Assembly (NCBI GenBank): GCA_030015575.1
Contig: JASDDO010000018.1
Location: forward strand, 228,083,138 to 228,147,137
DNA length: 64,000 bases
Source of the DNA: Agapanthus africanus
Lineage: Eukaryota; Streptophyta; Magnoliopsida; Asparagales; Amaryllidaceae
Direction of reading: 5' to 3'
The position numbers and the translations under genes are program-made. Under the pieces are notes generated by a model. The model was not told where the DNA came from. It searched no databases and saw only the letters and a list, made by a program, of their open reading frames with translations. Below, one piece after another: positions 23,561-35,825 of the stretch; position 1 is the first letter of the stretch, and each line of letters begins with the position of its first letter.

Positions 23561-24345
23561 TCGCTCCCACTGTCATAGAGAAAACCGAAGTATCTCTCTG
23601 GTGGGTGAGGAACCCTACCAGATTGCCGGAGAGGCTGAGGTTTGTTGGGAACTATTGAATCATACAGTTCTACCAAATCATCAGCTGTAGTTTTTATAGC
23701 TGGAACTCCTTCCAGTTCTACCTCATGACCAAAAATTTGTTTCCTAAATAAATTCCTTTTCTAAAAAGGCGGCATGCCGAGAAATAAAACACCTTTTGTT
23801 ACTCGGTGCGGTAGAAGATATTCCTTTGCGAATGCTTGGGATATCCAACAAACTTCCACAGGACTGACCGTGCCTCGAGCTTGTCCGGATTTTGATTTTG
23901 ACATAGGCCAGACAAGCCCAAATCTTAACTTACTTAAGAGATGGGCTCTTTCCATACCATATCGCATATGGAGTGGTAAGCACCCGATTTGGTTAGAACC
24001 CGATTCAATAGGTATGCAGCTTCTTAAGTGCATAACCCCAAAGGAAATAGATAACTCAGTAGTACTCATCATAAAGCGCACCATATCTCATAGGGTGCGA
24101 TAGCTCCGCCCCGGTACACCGACTTACTGTGGTGTATATGGAGGAGTAATGCTGAGAGAGAATCTTATTCTCCTTTAAAATATTCCAGGAACTCCATACG
24201 CAAGTATTCTCCTCCCCGATCACATCGTAGGACATAATACTTATACCCATTTTGGTTCTCTACTTCTAACTTATATTCTTTGAATTTCTAAAAAGCTTCA
24301 GACTTGTGTTTCAACAGGAACACATGTGCGAATCTTGAGAGATCA
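23561..24345 (-). pseudogene. Copia integrase remnant, A2
   Basis: The complement of 23761-24084 gives STTELSISF, RYGMERAHLLSKLRFG and, near its end, GVLFLGMPPF, corresponding to the S.W.Y...YE.W..KKP.L..L..WG region and the F-L-x-x-x-F after it. The complement of 24056-24250 covers the core end (ILKENKILSQHYSS, then the degraded TPQ-N-G segment). Several frame changes make it non-functional. Confidence 0.8.
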
Positions 24346-24800
24346 TCAGTGAATGTAATGAAGTACAAAAAACCAGTCCTGGCATGTGTCGACAGAGGAC
24401 CTACATAAATCATCATTTATCAATCCCAGGAGTTCACTAACACTTTCTTTGTTTCCAATAAACGGAGGTATGGTCATCTTATCTTTGTGACTTGACTGGC
24501 AAGTTTCATAAGATACAAATTCAAACTGATTTAAATATGCATCTTTATGGAACTTGGCTAGTCGGGTCGCATTGATATGACCTAGTCTACAACGCCTCAA
24601 GAAGGATTCGTTCATTTCTGAACTCTTCCTTTTGTGTGTGTTTTGTACGTTAAGAACAGTGGTTTGATTTAGAACGTATATGCTTTTAGATAACGTGCCT
24701 GAACTGATCAACTCTTGATATAGGAAATATTCAAAAAATTATCGAACAATACAAAATTATATCCTTTACTAAATATGATATGATGGTGTATATCAGGTTC
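24346..24800 (-). pseudogene. Copia GAG-pre-integrase remnant, A2
   Basis: The 121-codon frame contains RLGHINATRLAKFHKDAYL, FEFVSYETCQSSHKDKMT and ELLGLINDDLC, a clear match in order to the GAG-pre-integrase module followed by the integrase start. The first integrase zinc-ligand and Asp region continues with changes. It is the longest uninterrupted Copia frame in A2. Confidence 0.92.
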
Positions 24801-24939
24801 GGTATCTAATAAGATTCATTCAGAAACAATGTATTTGGTAATACAGGGTGATAACCACTAACTTCTTGGCTGCAACAATTGCACCATTTCCAACTCTTGA
24901 AACTTTATAACCTATTCCCAGTTCTCTACCTATATGTAG

Positions 24940-25218
24940 CCCATGTAACAGATTACATTAATGGGATCCTGATCCGGTATCTCATACTTAGGAAGTAGAG
25001 TATACTGAGAAAAAGTTCTCGGTAATGAACACACCCTAAGAAGATGCATCATCATGCACTTTCTTCATTTGGGCAGCACGGGAATCCTGGTAATCCCCTA
25101 TTTCTTGCTCAGTCTTATAATAATTATAAGGTAGAGCGGTACCAACGTTCCCCAGCTCAGTATAACAAGCAGGTTCGGTCAATACATCCATATTATTATC
25201 TTTATTGAGGCGTGGCAT
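24940..25218 (-). pseudogene. Short gag-start and protease remnant, A2
   Basis: Starts at the ATG complementary to 25216-25218 (MPRLNKDNNMDVLTEPACYT...), chosen because it follows the acceptor-like AG directly. After about 60 codons there is a stop, then GVFITENFFSVYSTS and, two stops later, DTGSGSH at about 24961-24981. The protease DTG is therefore only about 79 codons from the start and no capsid domain is present. RVGNGA follows further on (about 24877-24895), the usual next block in Copia. Confidence 0.8.
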
Positions 25219-25250
25219 GGTCGCTACCTGGAGAGAGCGAGAAGAAAACA
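25219..25250 (-). promoter_or_regulatory. Splice-acceptor-like site before the A2 coding start
   Basis: The minus strand reads CTTCTCGCTCTCTCCAG then GTAGCGACCATG. Same layout as A1. Splicing is inferred only. Confidence 0.4.
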
Positions 25251-28200
25251 CTCAGCGTATGCTCTTACAAGATCAGATTGGTTATTATTTTATCTAATCA
25301 GGATTGCTCCTACTGTTTTTATCAAATCTTCCTTCAAACCCTAAAAGGTAAGACTAGACGAGATTAATTACACCATACAAGTTCGCCAATCTTTCAGCCA
25401 GGCTAGTGCCGGTACTTTGAGGGAGGTTCCCCGTGCTTTCGCATGAACCTGATTAAAATAAACCTCGTTTTTCCAGGGGCATAACCCCGTTGACACCTTT
25501 CTAGACACCTACTTGATCGGCTAGTGTAAAACTCTCCCAGGAGTAACTCTTACTCGCAGTGGGTATCGGGATCCAGCTATCTCATAGAAGGTATGCAATC
25601 TCATTGCAAATTTCAACACTTGAAATTCCCAATAATATTTTACCCCTAGCATCTTATGACCTTGACGAAAGCCAACAAAGCATAGGCTGCTAGTCAAGTT
25701 CAACCCGTACATTTCATGATTCAATTAAACCAACCCGCACGATCCTTGACGAAAGCCAACAAAGTCACACCACTACCCTAACTCAATCGCATCATATGCT
25801 TTTGCAGATAAGCATAAATAGCCACCGCACACTACGCCCTGACGAATGCCAACAAACATAGCACGAATACCATGAAGTACTTATATGAAATGACGGAGGG
25901 CTACGACAGGTTTTTAAGAAAATCTTTTGTGTAATGAACTTGATATCGTTATAGAATCAAATGATTTAAATGGTGTGTTTTTTAGGATTTTGCTAGTTTC
26001 GCTAAAGTGGTCACTCCCGGTGCAGGGATCTCGGCTCTTTCCTCGTCGAATGAGGTGCAGGTTATTCACAATACCACTATGCAAAGAAAAAACTATAGAA
26101 GCAATAAAAAGACAAACCGAGTGTTGTAGCATGTGTCAGTTATTGCTAAAGAGGTCACTCCGGGTGAAGGGTCTCGGCTCTTTCCTTATCGAATAAGGTG
26201 CTGGATATTCTACAAGAAATAACGCTATGCAAAGCAACAACTAGAGCTACCTGTTTTTGAAAATTCGATTCCACAAAATCTTTAAGTTTATTTTCTTTCA
26301 TTGATCTCATTAATGATGTCCCATCATATAAGTTACCTAAACATGACAGATAAATACAACATACGCTTATGTTATCCGCATTCGCCTCGATGTCCCATCA
26401 TGCACCGTTAGGTTAGGTAACTAACGGCAGATCCGGGCAGGGCTAGTGCGGGTGTAAAACATAAGCAACGTCTATATAATATATCATATATACTATATAC
26501 AGTATTTATCTCATCATATACAGTGATCACATCACAGAATATCGCAGAAGAACACAACAAATGAAATATTGGATATACTAGGATTTCCGGGTTTTAAATT
26601 AAGCCCGTATAAAACATGGATTCCACGGTCGTGATGAATAGCCAATCCCACATCCCTAGACCCCTACGAGTGTGGCAAGAAACCCTACCAATTCTAGAGT
26701 TAGGAGACCCGGTCTCGAATCCTCGAGATGATCTCCTACTGGACCTTAGAACCCGGTTACTTGTGCTCCCCGCCTTGGGTCTATCCTAATGCGGAAAAGT
26801 AAATATATACATCAACGGTGACATCTTCCTCAACCCGGAAGTGCCCTAATAATAAAATATTATATACATGTTTTTACATGATTGAAAATGAAAAACTCTC
26901 ATCTCACATAAAAAACCTCGGCTATTCAAAACACGACGATCAAATATAACATATCACAGAAACACATAACATCACATGTCATCAACGTAATTAAATATGC
27001 TTATCCCAAATGTCGTTGACATATAGCACCAAAACCGGCGATACACCACATATTACACTTACGGTCGCAGAAAAGAAAGTGAAAAATTACAATAGTTGAA
27101 ATCCGCAACATCCTTAGACATCATAAACCCAATGTATCACATACATTGGATTTCATGCCTAACCAAATGAATTTCTTAGACATCACATGCCTAACAATTA
27201 TAAACCCCTCATTTTACTCTCAATATTGAAAACACTTTCCAATAACCTGTCGGGTAATTCAACAAGATTCCCGATAACCTGATTGAATGCTTGTCGGAAA
27301 CTTTTTTAGACGGTCGCACCCCCGATGCCGTCGACGATGTGCACTAAGGCGGAACACCACTGCCGCGGGCACCCGAATGGATGCTTTTGGTGACAGGGTT
27401 CATCTACAGTCACTTGGTCGGGGCTATAGGGCGTGGCTATCTAGTAAGGTTACCCGGCGAGTATCAGCGTACGCTACGTGATTGCGATGGACTTTTGATC
27501 ACATCAAAATTCCGTGGCAACCGATCATCTGAGACTAAATTGCTAGATTTATAAAATTCAAATTAGTTTTGATTCCAAGTATTGTATCCCATCACATGAT
27601 ACCCGGACGACGTTAAACTTTTCGATCGATTCATCAAATTCCCACAATTCACCGAGAGCTCAACACTTGAGCACAGTTTAATAATAACCAGAACATGCCA
27701 CAGTACCTATGCACCAGCCGTAGATGGGCAGACCCAGGCCTCATTAATGGCACCGTGGAACTGCCGCAAACCCTAAAGTTCGAAAGCGTTTCCATGGTCA
27801 TTATGTCGAGTTAGGGTTTCATTCTTCTAGAAGGTTCACAGAATTCCTTGCATGATTTTCCGAATATGTTAAACTTGGAAAAATGTGTTTTTGACTTTCG
27901 TTCAAACCTTTTAACTTCGCCTAGACAACATGCGAATACCCGAAACAATATTAAAACAATTAATACGAAACACTCCGAATTGCTTATAATGTAAGATCAC
28001 ATCACATGCAAACTTAGAAAAAACAAATAACACCTGAAACACCAAAATCCAGAGACTAGAACATACAAAAAATTTCAACCCAGAATTACACTGTTCACCC
28101 GAGGTGGCCGGGTTTTTGAGCAAAGTGGCCGGCCATTTTCCGCCGGGGGGGGGGGCTGAATTTTCTTGTGTGTTCATGTTGCATCTCATACAACATTCTG

Positions 28201-28321
28201 CAGTTGTTTAAAAAAAATTTGAAGACCTTTTAAAATCGACAGAAACTACACTTTCGAGTTTCAAGTTTCGGAGTCGTTTCGGTTTTGTAATCTAACAAAC
28301 ATTGTATAATTTTCTAGCATA
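25251..28321 (-). mobile_element. A2 non-coding leader
   Basis: About 3.1 kb, colinear with the A1 leader: TTGAC-type inverted repeats (near 25660-25680, 25743-25762, 25840-25858), tandem units (about 26003-26095 and 26147-26241), CGTTAG...CTAACG (about 26407-26427), and the long block up to the primer-binding site. An 11-base G run at 28145-28155 is a local feature not seen in A1. The plus-strand frame at 27287-27481 corresponds to the A1 antisense frame with stops, so it is not a conserved gene. Confidence 0.75.
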
Positions 28322-28334
28322 GCTCTGATACCAG
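28322..28334 (-). other. Primer-binding site of A2
   Basis: The complement reads CTGGTATCAGAGC, matching initiator-Met tRNA over the last 12 bases, directly beside the LTR at 28335. Confidence 0.9.
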
Positions 28335-30489
28335 CGTAGGGTTTCATAGCACGGCAGCAAGGTTTCGGGAGGTATCTTCCATGCCAAATTATAATTTTAG
28401 CCGTACTAGCCAACCCTAACATAGAATCGTATACTACAAAATGCGACGAAATGAAATGCAAACAACTTTGTAACTAAAGTGAACAAGGAATACAACCTTT
28501 GTAGACCGGTCGTTCACTTCAATATCTCCATGTAGTAGTCCCTTCGCTGCGATCATGAACTCCCGTACTCTAGAGAGGCTCCCATGAAGAAATGAACAAA
28601 CTTGCATCGAAGTCTTCGAGGCCGAAAATGATCTACGTCGAGGTGACACTAACCCAAGCTACCCCTTCACTGATTGTGGAATTAGTGAAGCAAACACACT
28701 GTACTAAATGGCTAGTAGTAGAGGATGGTGAAGTAGGAATTTTTCTCACTTTAGAAATGATTTTCTCACTCATTTTCCATCATCTCCATTGAAGCTAGAA
28801 AGCTTTTGTGGAAGAAGAAAAAGAAAACTCTCATGATTAAATCAAGTAGAGAATGGCAACCCAAGGTGAGTTAGTATCATATACTGACCATTGTAGAGAC
28901 ATAACCATGGCTAGGAAAATTAGTTAGGTTAATAAATATCTTATGCAAAACAAAACAAGTGGACTTAGTCAATGAACCACGCAAGTTTCTCCATGCTTCT
29001 AGCCAAGACAAAAATGCCACCATTTTGATTTACAAAAATAAATAAAAACCCTCAGTATTCATAGCATGATGTAAGTCACACACACACCTTTGTTGCATGT
29101 ATCATGAAGTATGACACAAACATGTACACAATATATATATCACATATATACAATGTGCATATCAAGTGAGAAAAGAAATCTTAAGTGAATTAATATTAGT
29201 TAATGTAACTTAATATATCAAATATATATAATTATACATTAAATTATCAAATCAACACATGATTTAATAATCCGGCTATATCACATATAACCGACTAATA
29301 TCAAATGTAACAACCTATCGAATCAACACTTAATCCGATAACCCGACTATATCACATTTAACCGTCCTTTGTCACAAATCACGAGAACGGAATACGCTGT
29401 CTCATATCGTATGAATCTCGGTCCCGCACATATCATATATGTGCTCCTACTCCGTTTCGCTTGAGCCAGGAAACATCTGTGTAGGACTCTAAAGACTCGT
29501 TAATATGCTGGCAGTTGGTGATGATCATATAAAACACCCACAAGCCACCCGGGTGTTGAGCGATCCGAAGATCAACAAGCATGCCTGCTCATACTCCTGC
29601 GAATCCAATCAGTAACACTACCGTACAGTCCGGTCTCTTCGTCTGATTTGTCGCATATCTCGTCTAGGGGTGGTAAACGTCAGACCTCAGTAAATCGATA
29701 TGTTATGCCGATGAGAGGCTCATAACGGGTCGAGAAACTACTGATAACACTTACCAGTATATCTCTAAAGCAGCCATGGCTAGGGACTTCCTGTTATAGC
29801 CAATTGAGCACAGCGCAACATCAACCCCTAATACTGGGAGAGACGAAACCCCTCCTATCGCTCATCGCCTCCATGTGATTCAGGACTGTACCCAAAAGCC
29901 ACTATTTTGTACGTTCTCTTGAATGTGGTAAGGTTGAAATCAGAGCACAGTGGGAATCACACAAGTCTCTATGACAATCTCGGGTCTACAGACTAACCTG
30001 TACCAGTGTCACCTAAGAACTGCTATCTGACGATAGGTATAATACCATCTAGAAGTTCTCGGCGAGTCCGTTCAGTGTACCCAGTCTCCACTGAGCACCC
30101 ATATACCATCTCTGATGTCAAACATCATTGGATATGGGATCATCCATCGTCCATCTATATGGATCGAGAGGCTACACGCTACTCTACTCTGGTATATCGA
30201 TGCCCTGTCTCGATACACCTACGAGTAGAAACATTTGAAGGTTGTACTTGCCAACTACCCTGTCCCCACTAGTATGATTTGCATCAAGATCCTGGTAGTC
30301 AAGTACTCATCCTAAGGGCTTTATCAACATGTAATATAGAGACAATCATTGTACATGTTAAGATAAAGAGCAATCGAATAGCATACTATCATGTTGAGCA
30401 AGAAAGTCCTCCATATGTATGTCCAAGCATCAACTATAATATACATCATATGTACAATAATGGCCTCTGGGGCATACATATAACTAACA
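28335..30489 (-). mobile_element. A2 5' LTR (family A)
   Basis: 2155 bp, CGTAGGGTTT (terminal T changed to C) to AACTAACA, followed by the duplication TAGTC (30490-30494). It lacks a short segment present in the partner (the GCAAGCGGTCTGCTAA text near 11303). The stem-loops near 29260 and 29320 keep sense-strand pairing through G-U pairs. Confidence 0.93.
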
Positions 30490-30776
30490 TAGTCTACACT
30501 GGAGTATCGATGCCCAGTCTCGATACTCCCACGACTAGGGACATTTAAGGATGTGCTTATAGACCCCCAGCTCCTACGTATATGATCGCCATCAAAATGC
30601 TGGTAGTCAGGCAAGAATCCTATGGGCTCTATCAACATGTACATAATGATAAAGACAAACCAGATAGCATACTATCATCTCGAGTAAGATTGTTCTACCG
30701 GTATAGGTCCTCTCTCAATCATCATAATCACCTTCCTGCGATTACGATAATTGCCTTGAGGGCACTACAACCAACA
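30490..30776 (-). mobile_element. B1 5' LTR, piece 3 (sense 5' end)
   Basis: After the TAGTC duplication the B1 LTR resumes with the block TAGTCTACACTGGAGTATCGATGCCC (compare 59930-59960) and ends GGGCACTACAACCAACA at 30776, equivalent to the B4 LTR end at 60236. The adjacent DNA is family-A pol, so B1 was inserted into A3; the duplicate of the flanking TATTA would be left of the window. Confidence 0.85.
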
Positions 30777-32279
30777 TATTAAGTCCTCTGGTTCCACCAA
30801 ATCGTCAGTTATAGTTTGCGTTGCTGGAACTTCTTCCAGTTCTACCTCATTGCCACTAATTTATTCCACAAGAAATTCCTTTTCTAAAAAGGTGGCATGT
30901 CGAAAAACGTCTTTTGTTCCTCGGTGTGGTAGAAGATATACCCTTGCGAATGGTTGAGATATCCTACAAACTTGCACAGAACAGACGTTGCCTCAAGCTT
31001 GTCCGGATTATTCTTTTCAATACAGGCCGGACAACCCCATATCTTAACTCGATTAAGAGATGGTCTCTTCCCATTCCATATCTCATATGGAGTGGTAGGA
31101 AACAGATTTGGTCGGAACTCTATTCAATAGGTATGCATCATCTCAAGTGCATGTCCCTGAAAGGAAATAGGTAACTCAGCAGTACTCATCAAAGAGCGCA
31201 CCATATCTCATAGGGTGCGATTCCTCCACCTCGATATACCGTTGTGCTGTGGTGTATACGGAGGAGTAAACTGAGAGAGAATCTCATTCTCTTTTGAATA
31301 GTCTCGAAATTCCGTGCTCAAGTATTCAACTTCCCGATCATATCGAAGGATTTGAATACCTTTACCCATCTGGTTTTCAACTTCGTGCATATATTCCTTG
31401 AAATTCTTAAAAGATTCAGTTTTGTGTTTCAACAAGAACACATGTCTGTATCTTGAGAGAACATCGGTGAATGTAATAAATTACGCGGAACCATCTCTGG
31501 CATGTGTAGACATAGGACCGCATACATCACTATGTATCTGTCCAAGAGTTCAGTAGCTCTTTCTCTGTTTCCAGTAAAAGGAGATTTGGTCACCTAGTCT
31601 TCGAGACATGTCTGGAAAGTTTCATAAGATGTAAGTTCGAACGGATTCAAATATGCATTCTTATGGAACTTCAGCTAGTCTTGTTTCATTAATATGACCC
31701 AGTCTACAATACCACAAGAAGAATTCGTTTATTTCTGAACTGTTCCTCTTGTGTGTGTTCTGTACGTTTAGAACTGTAGTTTGATTCAGAACGTGTACAC
31801 TGTTATACAACATACCTTACCCAATCAACACTTGATTTAGGAAAATATTCATAATATTTATTAGTACGAAATAACAGTCGCTAAGAATCAATGTATTGCC
31901 AGTTGGTAACACCAGGTGATATCTGCCAACTGCTTTGGTTGCAACAATTGCTCCATTCTCTACTACTTAGAGACACATCACCCTATCCCAGTTGTCTACC
32001 AGTCTTTAGCCCATGTAACTAATTACATGTATGGGATCCTGATCCGGTATCCAATCCCCAGGACGTAGAGTAAACTGAGAAACAGTTCTTGGTAACGAAC
32101 GCACCCGAAGACAATCCATCAACATGCTTATTCTACATTTAGGTGGCGTAGGAATCTGAATATTCCCCAATTCCTTACTCAGACTTATGACAGTCATAAG
32201 GTAGAGCGGAACCTAGCCCAGTATAATAAGTAGGTTCGGTCAATACATCCATATTATCATCTAGATTAAGGTATTTCAT
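30777..32279 (-). pseudogene. A3 pol remnant (integrase to protease)
   Basis: It is colinear with A1 15918-17333 and A2 23665-25218. The complement of 31208-31441 reads FLLKHKTESFKNFKEYMHEV, ILRYDREVEYLS, ENEILSQFTPPYTPQHNG and RWRNRTL, the integrase core with its Asp and Glu regions (RYDREVEY for the usual RSDRGGEY). Near 32035-32110 the complement gives SSGAFVTKNCFSVYSTSW and LDTGSGSHT, a protease with DTG intact. The start codon at 32277-32279 is about 75 codons before the DTG, so the capsid domain is missing here too. Confidence 0.88.
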
Positions 32280-32659
32280 TAGTTGCTACCAGGATAGAGA
32301 GAAGGGTAATCACTTTGCGTGCTCTCTTTGCAGGATTAGATCGGTTATTTTATCTAATCAGGATGGCTCACACTGGTTTTATTAAATCTTCCTTCAAACC
32401 CTAAAAGGTAAGATTAGCCGGGATTAAATACACCCTACAAGTTCGCGAATCGTTCGGCCAGGCCAGTGTTGGTACTTTGAGGGAGGTTGCTTGTGCTTTC
32501 GCACGGACCTAATAAAAATAAACTTCATTTTCCCAGAGGTATTACCCCATTGACACCTTTCTAGACACCTACTTGATCGGCTAATTGTAAAGTGCAAAAC
32601 TCTCTCCGAAGTAACTCTTACTCGCAGTGGGTATCGGGATCCAACTATCTCATAGAAGG
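32280..32659 (-). mobile_element. A3 leader, truncated by G2
   Basis: It matches the first part of the A1 leader (GGATGGCTC.CACTG, AATCTTCCTTCAAACCCTAA, TACTTTGAGGGAGGTTGC, GGTATCGGGATCCAACTATC). The text stops after CATAGAAGG where the G2 LTR begins; in A1 the next bases are TATGCAATCTC. The pyrimidine tract before the start codon is less regular than in A1. Confidence 0.8.
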
Positions 32660-35290
32660 TGTAACGCCTTGAAAATTCGTTTAGCTCATTTTCGCGTTAA
32701 TTAGCGATAATGTATGTATTCATAAAACTTTGTTAATAGCTATTTCCACATAGACTGGACTAAGTCTATTTTTAATCGTGATAATATGTAATTATATATA
32801 TAATTGTGTTTTATTAATTTACATTTAAATTATTGTTCACATAATTATCAAATTTTCTTAACTATTATTTTTCTAAGCAAAATTTTAGTTAGCATGCACA
32901 ACACAAATTTTTACCCTAGGTTTAATGTAACATGTTTTCTTTTTATTTCCCTCTTAGTTTTAAATCCTTTCTTTAAAACCAAAAACAATTTAGAAAATAA
33001 GAAAAATAAAAGAAAAGGAAAGCATGGGGGCATTAAATGAGGCATGTGGCTTGACTTTAGGGGCTCTTTCTCTCTTGCTCCCTCTCACTCCAGCAGCAAC
33101 CCCAGCTCCAGCAGTAGCCCCTCCCCTTTCTTCTTCTACTTCTTCTTCTTCTTTCACTCAAGCCTCATCTCCATATCACAAAAATCCTTCTTTCTTCACA
33201 AAAACCTCTTGCTATTCTCCCTAAAACACTTCCTTGTTGGTTCTTGAAGCAAGGTCAGCGAGTTTGGACCCCCTAGGACCAACTTGAGGTATAGCTTACC
33301 CAATTTACCTCTTTGCTAAACTTGTAGTTTATTTAGCTTAATTTAGTGTTTATAGGGGTTTTTGTGCTAATTATTGTGGTTTAAGTGGAGATTAGGTCAA
33401 GTAGGGTTTTGATGTCTTGATTAGCTTAATTAAGTGTTGTTACTGTCGTTTAATCCAAGTCTTTGCACCAGATTACACTAAAATACCATATTGTATTAAA
33501 TTAGTGTTAATTAGTGTTTTAGTTAAGATTTATGCTAGTTTTGTGATCTGCTTTCAAACCTGATGCTTCAGGAAAAAGTTGCAAATACTGGGACTTAGTT
33601 ACTGAGCTAGGACCACACACACAAAGCACGAGACCCCCTCTCCCCTCTTTAGCCGCAAATAAAAAAGTTCTGGCCGCAAATTGCAGCCAGATGGTGGAGC
33701 TGTGTGTCGGGGTTTCTTCTGTAGGTGTCTGCTATATAATGTAGGTCTTTGGTACATGCAACTTTTCCTAATTCAACTTGTATCAAAATCTGCAACTAAT
33801 TACTTATTTTCAGTACTTTTAAACTTGCGCGACATGTATGTTCTGAGTTTGGGTTTAGTGTTTGCTGTGTATCGCAGCATGTCAGGGTGGTTTCAGACGA
33901 TTGCACACACGTTTTGGTGTTTCGAGTGCACACGCGTTAGCTTGCGATGCTAGTTTCTCGTATAGTCTTCATATCGTGTTTTTGCAGGATACTAGCCTTA
34001 TGTGTGTTGCTTTGTGTAATTCTAGGATCGGTCGCAGAGACATCGGACACGGCATGGAAAGGAAATGCGGTAATTGGACCAGACTACTAAAGGCGTTCCG
34101 GTGAGTAGATGTATACATCTACGGGAGAAATCGTTTGGATGGCGCATGACGCCCGATAGTTAGAATGTAGTTTAGTACTTATAATTATATGCGTAGTTCT
34201 TGATTATTTATCCCATTGCATTGCATCATTTATCATATGTATTTATACTGTGCTAGTACCTCATAGGACACTTGCACTATTACCATTGGTTTATGCTGCA
34301 CGGGCATTATTCATGGGGACATACACACCTTGGTAATTGCTTTGCCACGAACAGCATATAACTAGTTAAATCCGAATCTTATCACTTGCGCTATTATTGT
34401 TTAATAAACCTGCAACTGATATTTTTAATTCATCAATATGGATATGTAGAATTGCTAGTGACATGCACATATCTTATTGCATCATTGTTCATGCATAACT
34501 TTCTAGTTTCCGCATTGCATTGCATATTGTTAATATCATAGATATTCATGTATTATGATTTTGTCGAGGATTTCCATAGTTATGAGATTTATGGATTTTG
34601 AGAAACCGCAAGGATTTGAAAACGTATTACCATTTAAAAAATGTAAGTTGCAGTTTTCTCGTGTTATGATGCATCTATCGTCCACCATGAATTTTCTCGG
34701 TGCCTTAGCAGTATCATACACCTGATTCGTGGGAAGGAGGAGGAACCGTTTGTGGGTGCATGGTGGATCCGGTGCGGTACCCCGGGGCAAGATGGTCGCA
34801 GAAGATGGCGTTGAGCCCGGCAGGGGAGCACTACCGACCGGTTATTTGTGACGCTGCGGATATCCGGAGGATACAGACGTAGTCTTGAGTTTTGAGGATA
34901 TGGGCCGGTCCGAATTTGCCGGAGCCCTAGATCAGATATTTTAGGCCAGTCCAGATTGCCGGAGCCCTGGGTAATTGAGATATTCGTACTTAGTGTCGAT
35001 GCTTGACACGGGTTCATATTGATTTCATTGATAAAACTAAAGTTAAATTACATAAGTTTAATAAGATAAGAATACAGATTTTCCATGTTAATTATATTCA
35101 AATCTCGTGTTATTTATTGCATTCATGTTGCATACATGTTATTCATCGCATCAAATTAGTATATGTAGGTTGTGACATCATTGTACACATGCTAGTGTCA
35201 CGACCCTGCCCCCAATATAGAGAGTATTGTCCACTCTGGCCGAAACCGTACGGTTTTGTCCTTCGGAGTGAATCTGACCCGACCAGGGGC

Positions 35291-35355
35291 CACTTCCCAG
35301 GAGGTCACCCATCCCAGGACTTCCCTGGCCCGAGCACGCTTAAATACGGAGTTCT
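35291..35355 (-). ncRNA. 5S rRNA-like segment in Cassandra LTR (copy 1)
   Basis: The complement contains TTAAGCGTGCTCGGGC followed by GGATGGGTGACCTCCTGGGA and AGT, which correspond to the box A / intermediate element / box C internal RNA polymerase III promoter of plant 5S rRNA. It is only the central-3' part of a 5S sequence, so it is not a functional rRNA gene. Confidence 0.9.
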
Positions 35356-35760
35356 TCAAACTCCGGAGTTCCGATTCATCCAAAAGGCGCCTCTGTATTG
35401 AAGAGGGGTATAATTCCATTTATAGTTCAGATCGTGCCCTCTTTCGGAATGAAATTCGATACTCCCCATTGTTCTATAGTGGTTTCCCGTGTGTATCCGT
35501 ATCGGTTACATCCCCACCTCGATACCGGATAACACCTCACTTCTTCACGGGGTAGGTGGTATTCAGCCCCAACTCCACCTGGGGCATTACATTCCCCCCC
35601 ACTTAGAACAATGGTTCGTCCTCGAACCACAGACCAACTTTTGAGGGACCGGCTCTGATACCATTCTGTCACGACTCTGCCCCCAATACAGAGAGTATTG
35701 CCCGCTCTGGCTAAAACCGCACGGTTTTGTCATTCGGAGTGAATCGGACCCGACCAGGGG

Positions 35761-35825
35761 CCACTTCCCAGGAGGTCACCCATCCTAGGACTTCCCTGGC
35801 CTGAGCACGCTTAACTACGGAGTTC
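35761..35825 (-). ncRNA. 5S rRNA-like segment in Cassandra LTR (copy 2)
   Basis: Same segment in the other LTR, with GTTAAGCGTGCTCAGGCC and AGGATGGGTGACCTCCTGGG on the minus strand. It is closer to true 5S at the GTTAAGCG and TAGGATGGG positions than copy 1. Confidence 0.9.

Noticed and set aside
33024-33224. Ser/Pro/Ala-rich small secreted-like protein
   Set aside because: It is in the G2 LTR; the residue bias comes from CT-rich repeats and no start context or conservation supports it.
35291-35825. Tandem 5S rRNA genes
   Set aside because: Only the middle and 3' part of 5S is present, twice, inside LTRs flanking a primer-binding site: Cassandra, not rDNA.
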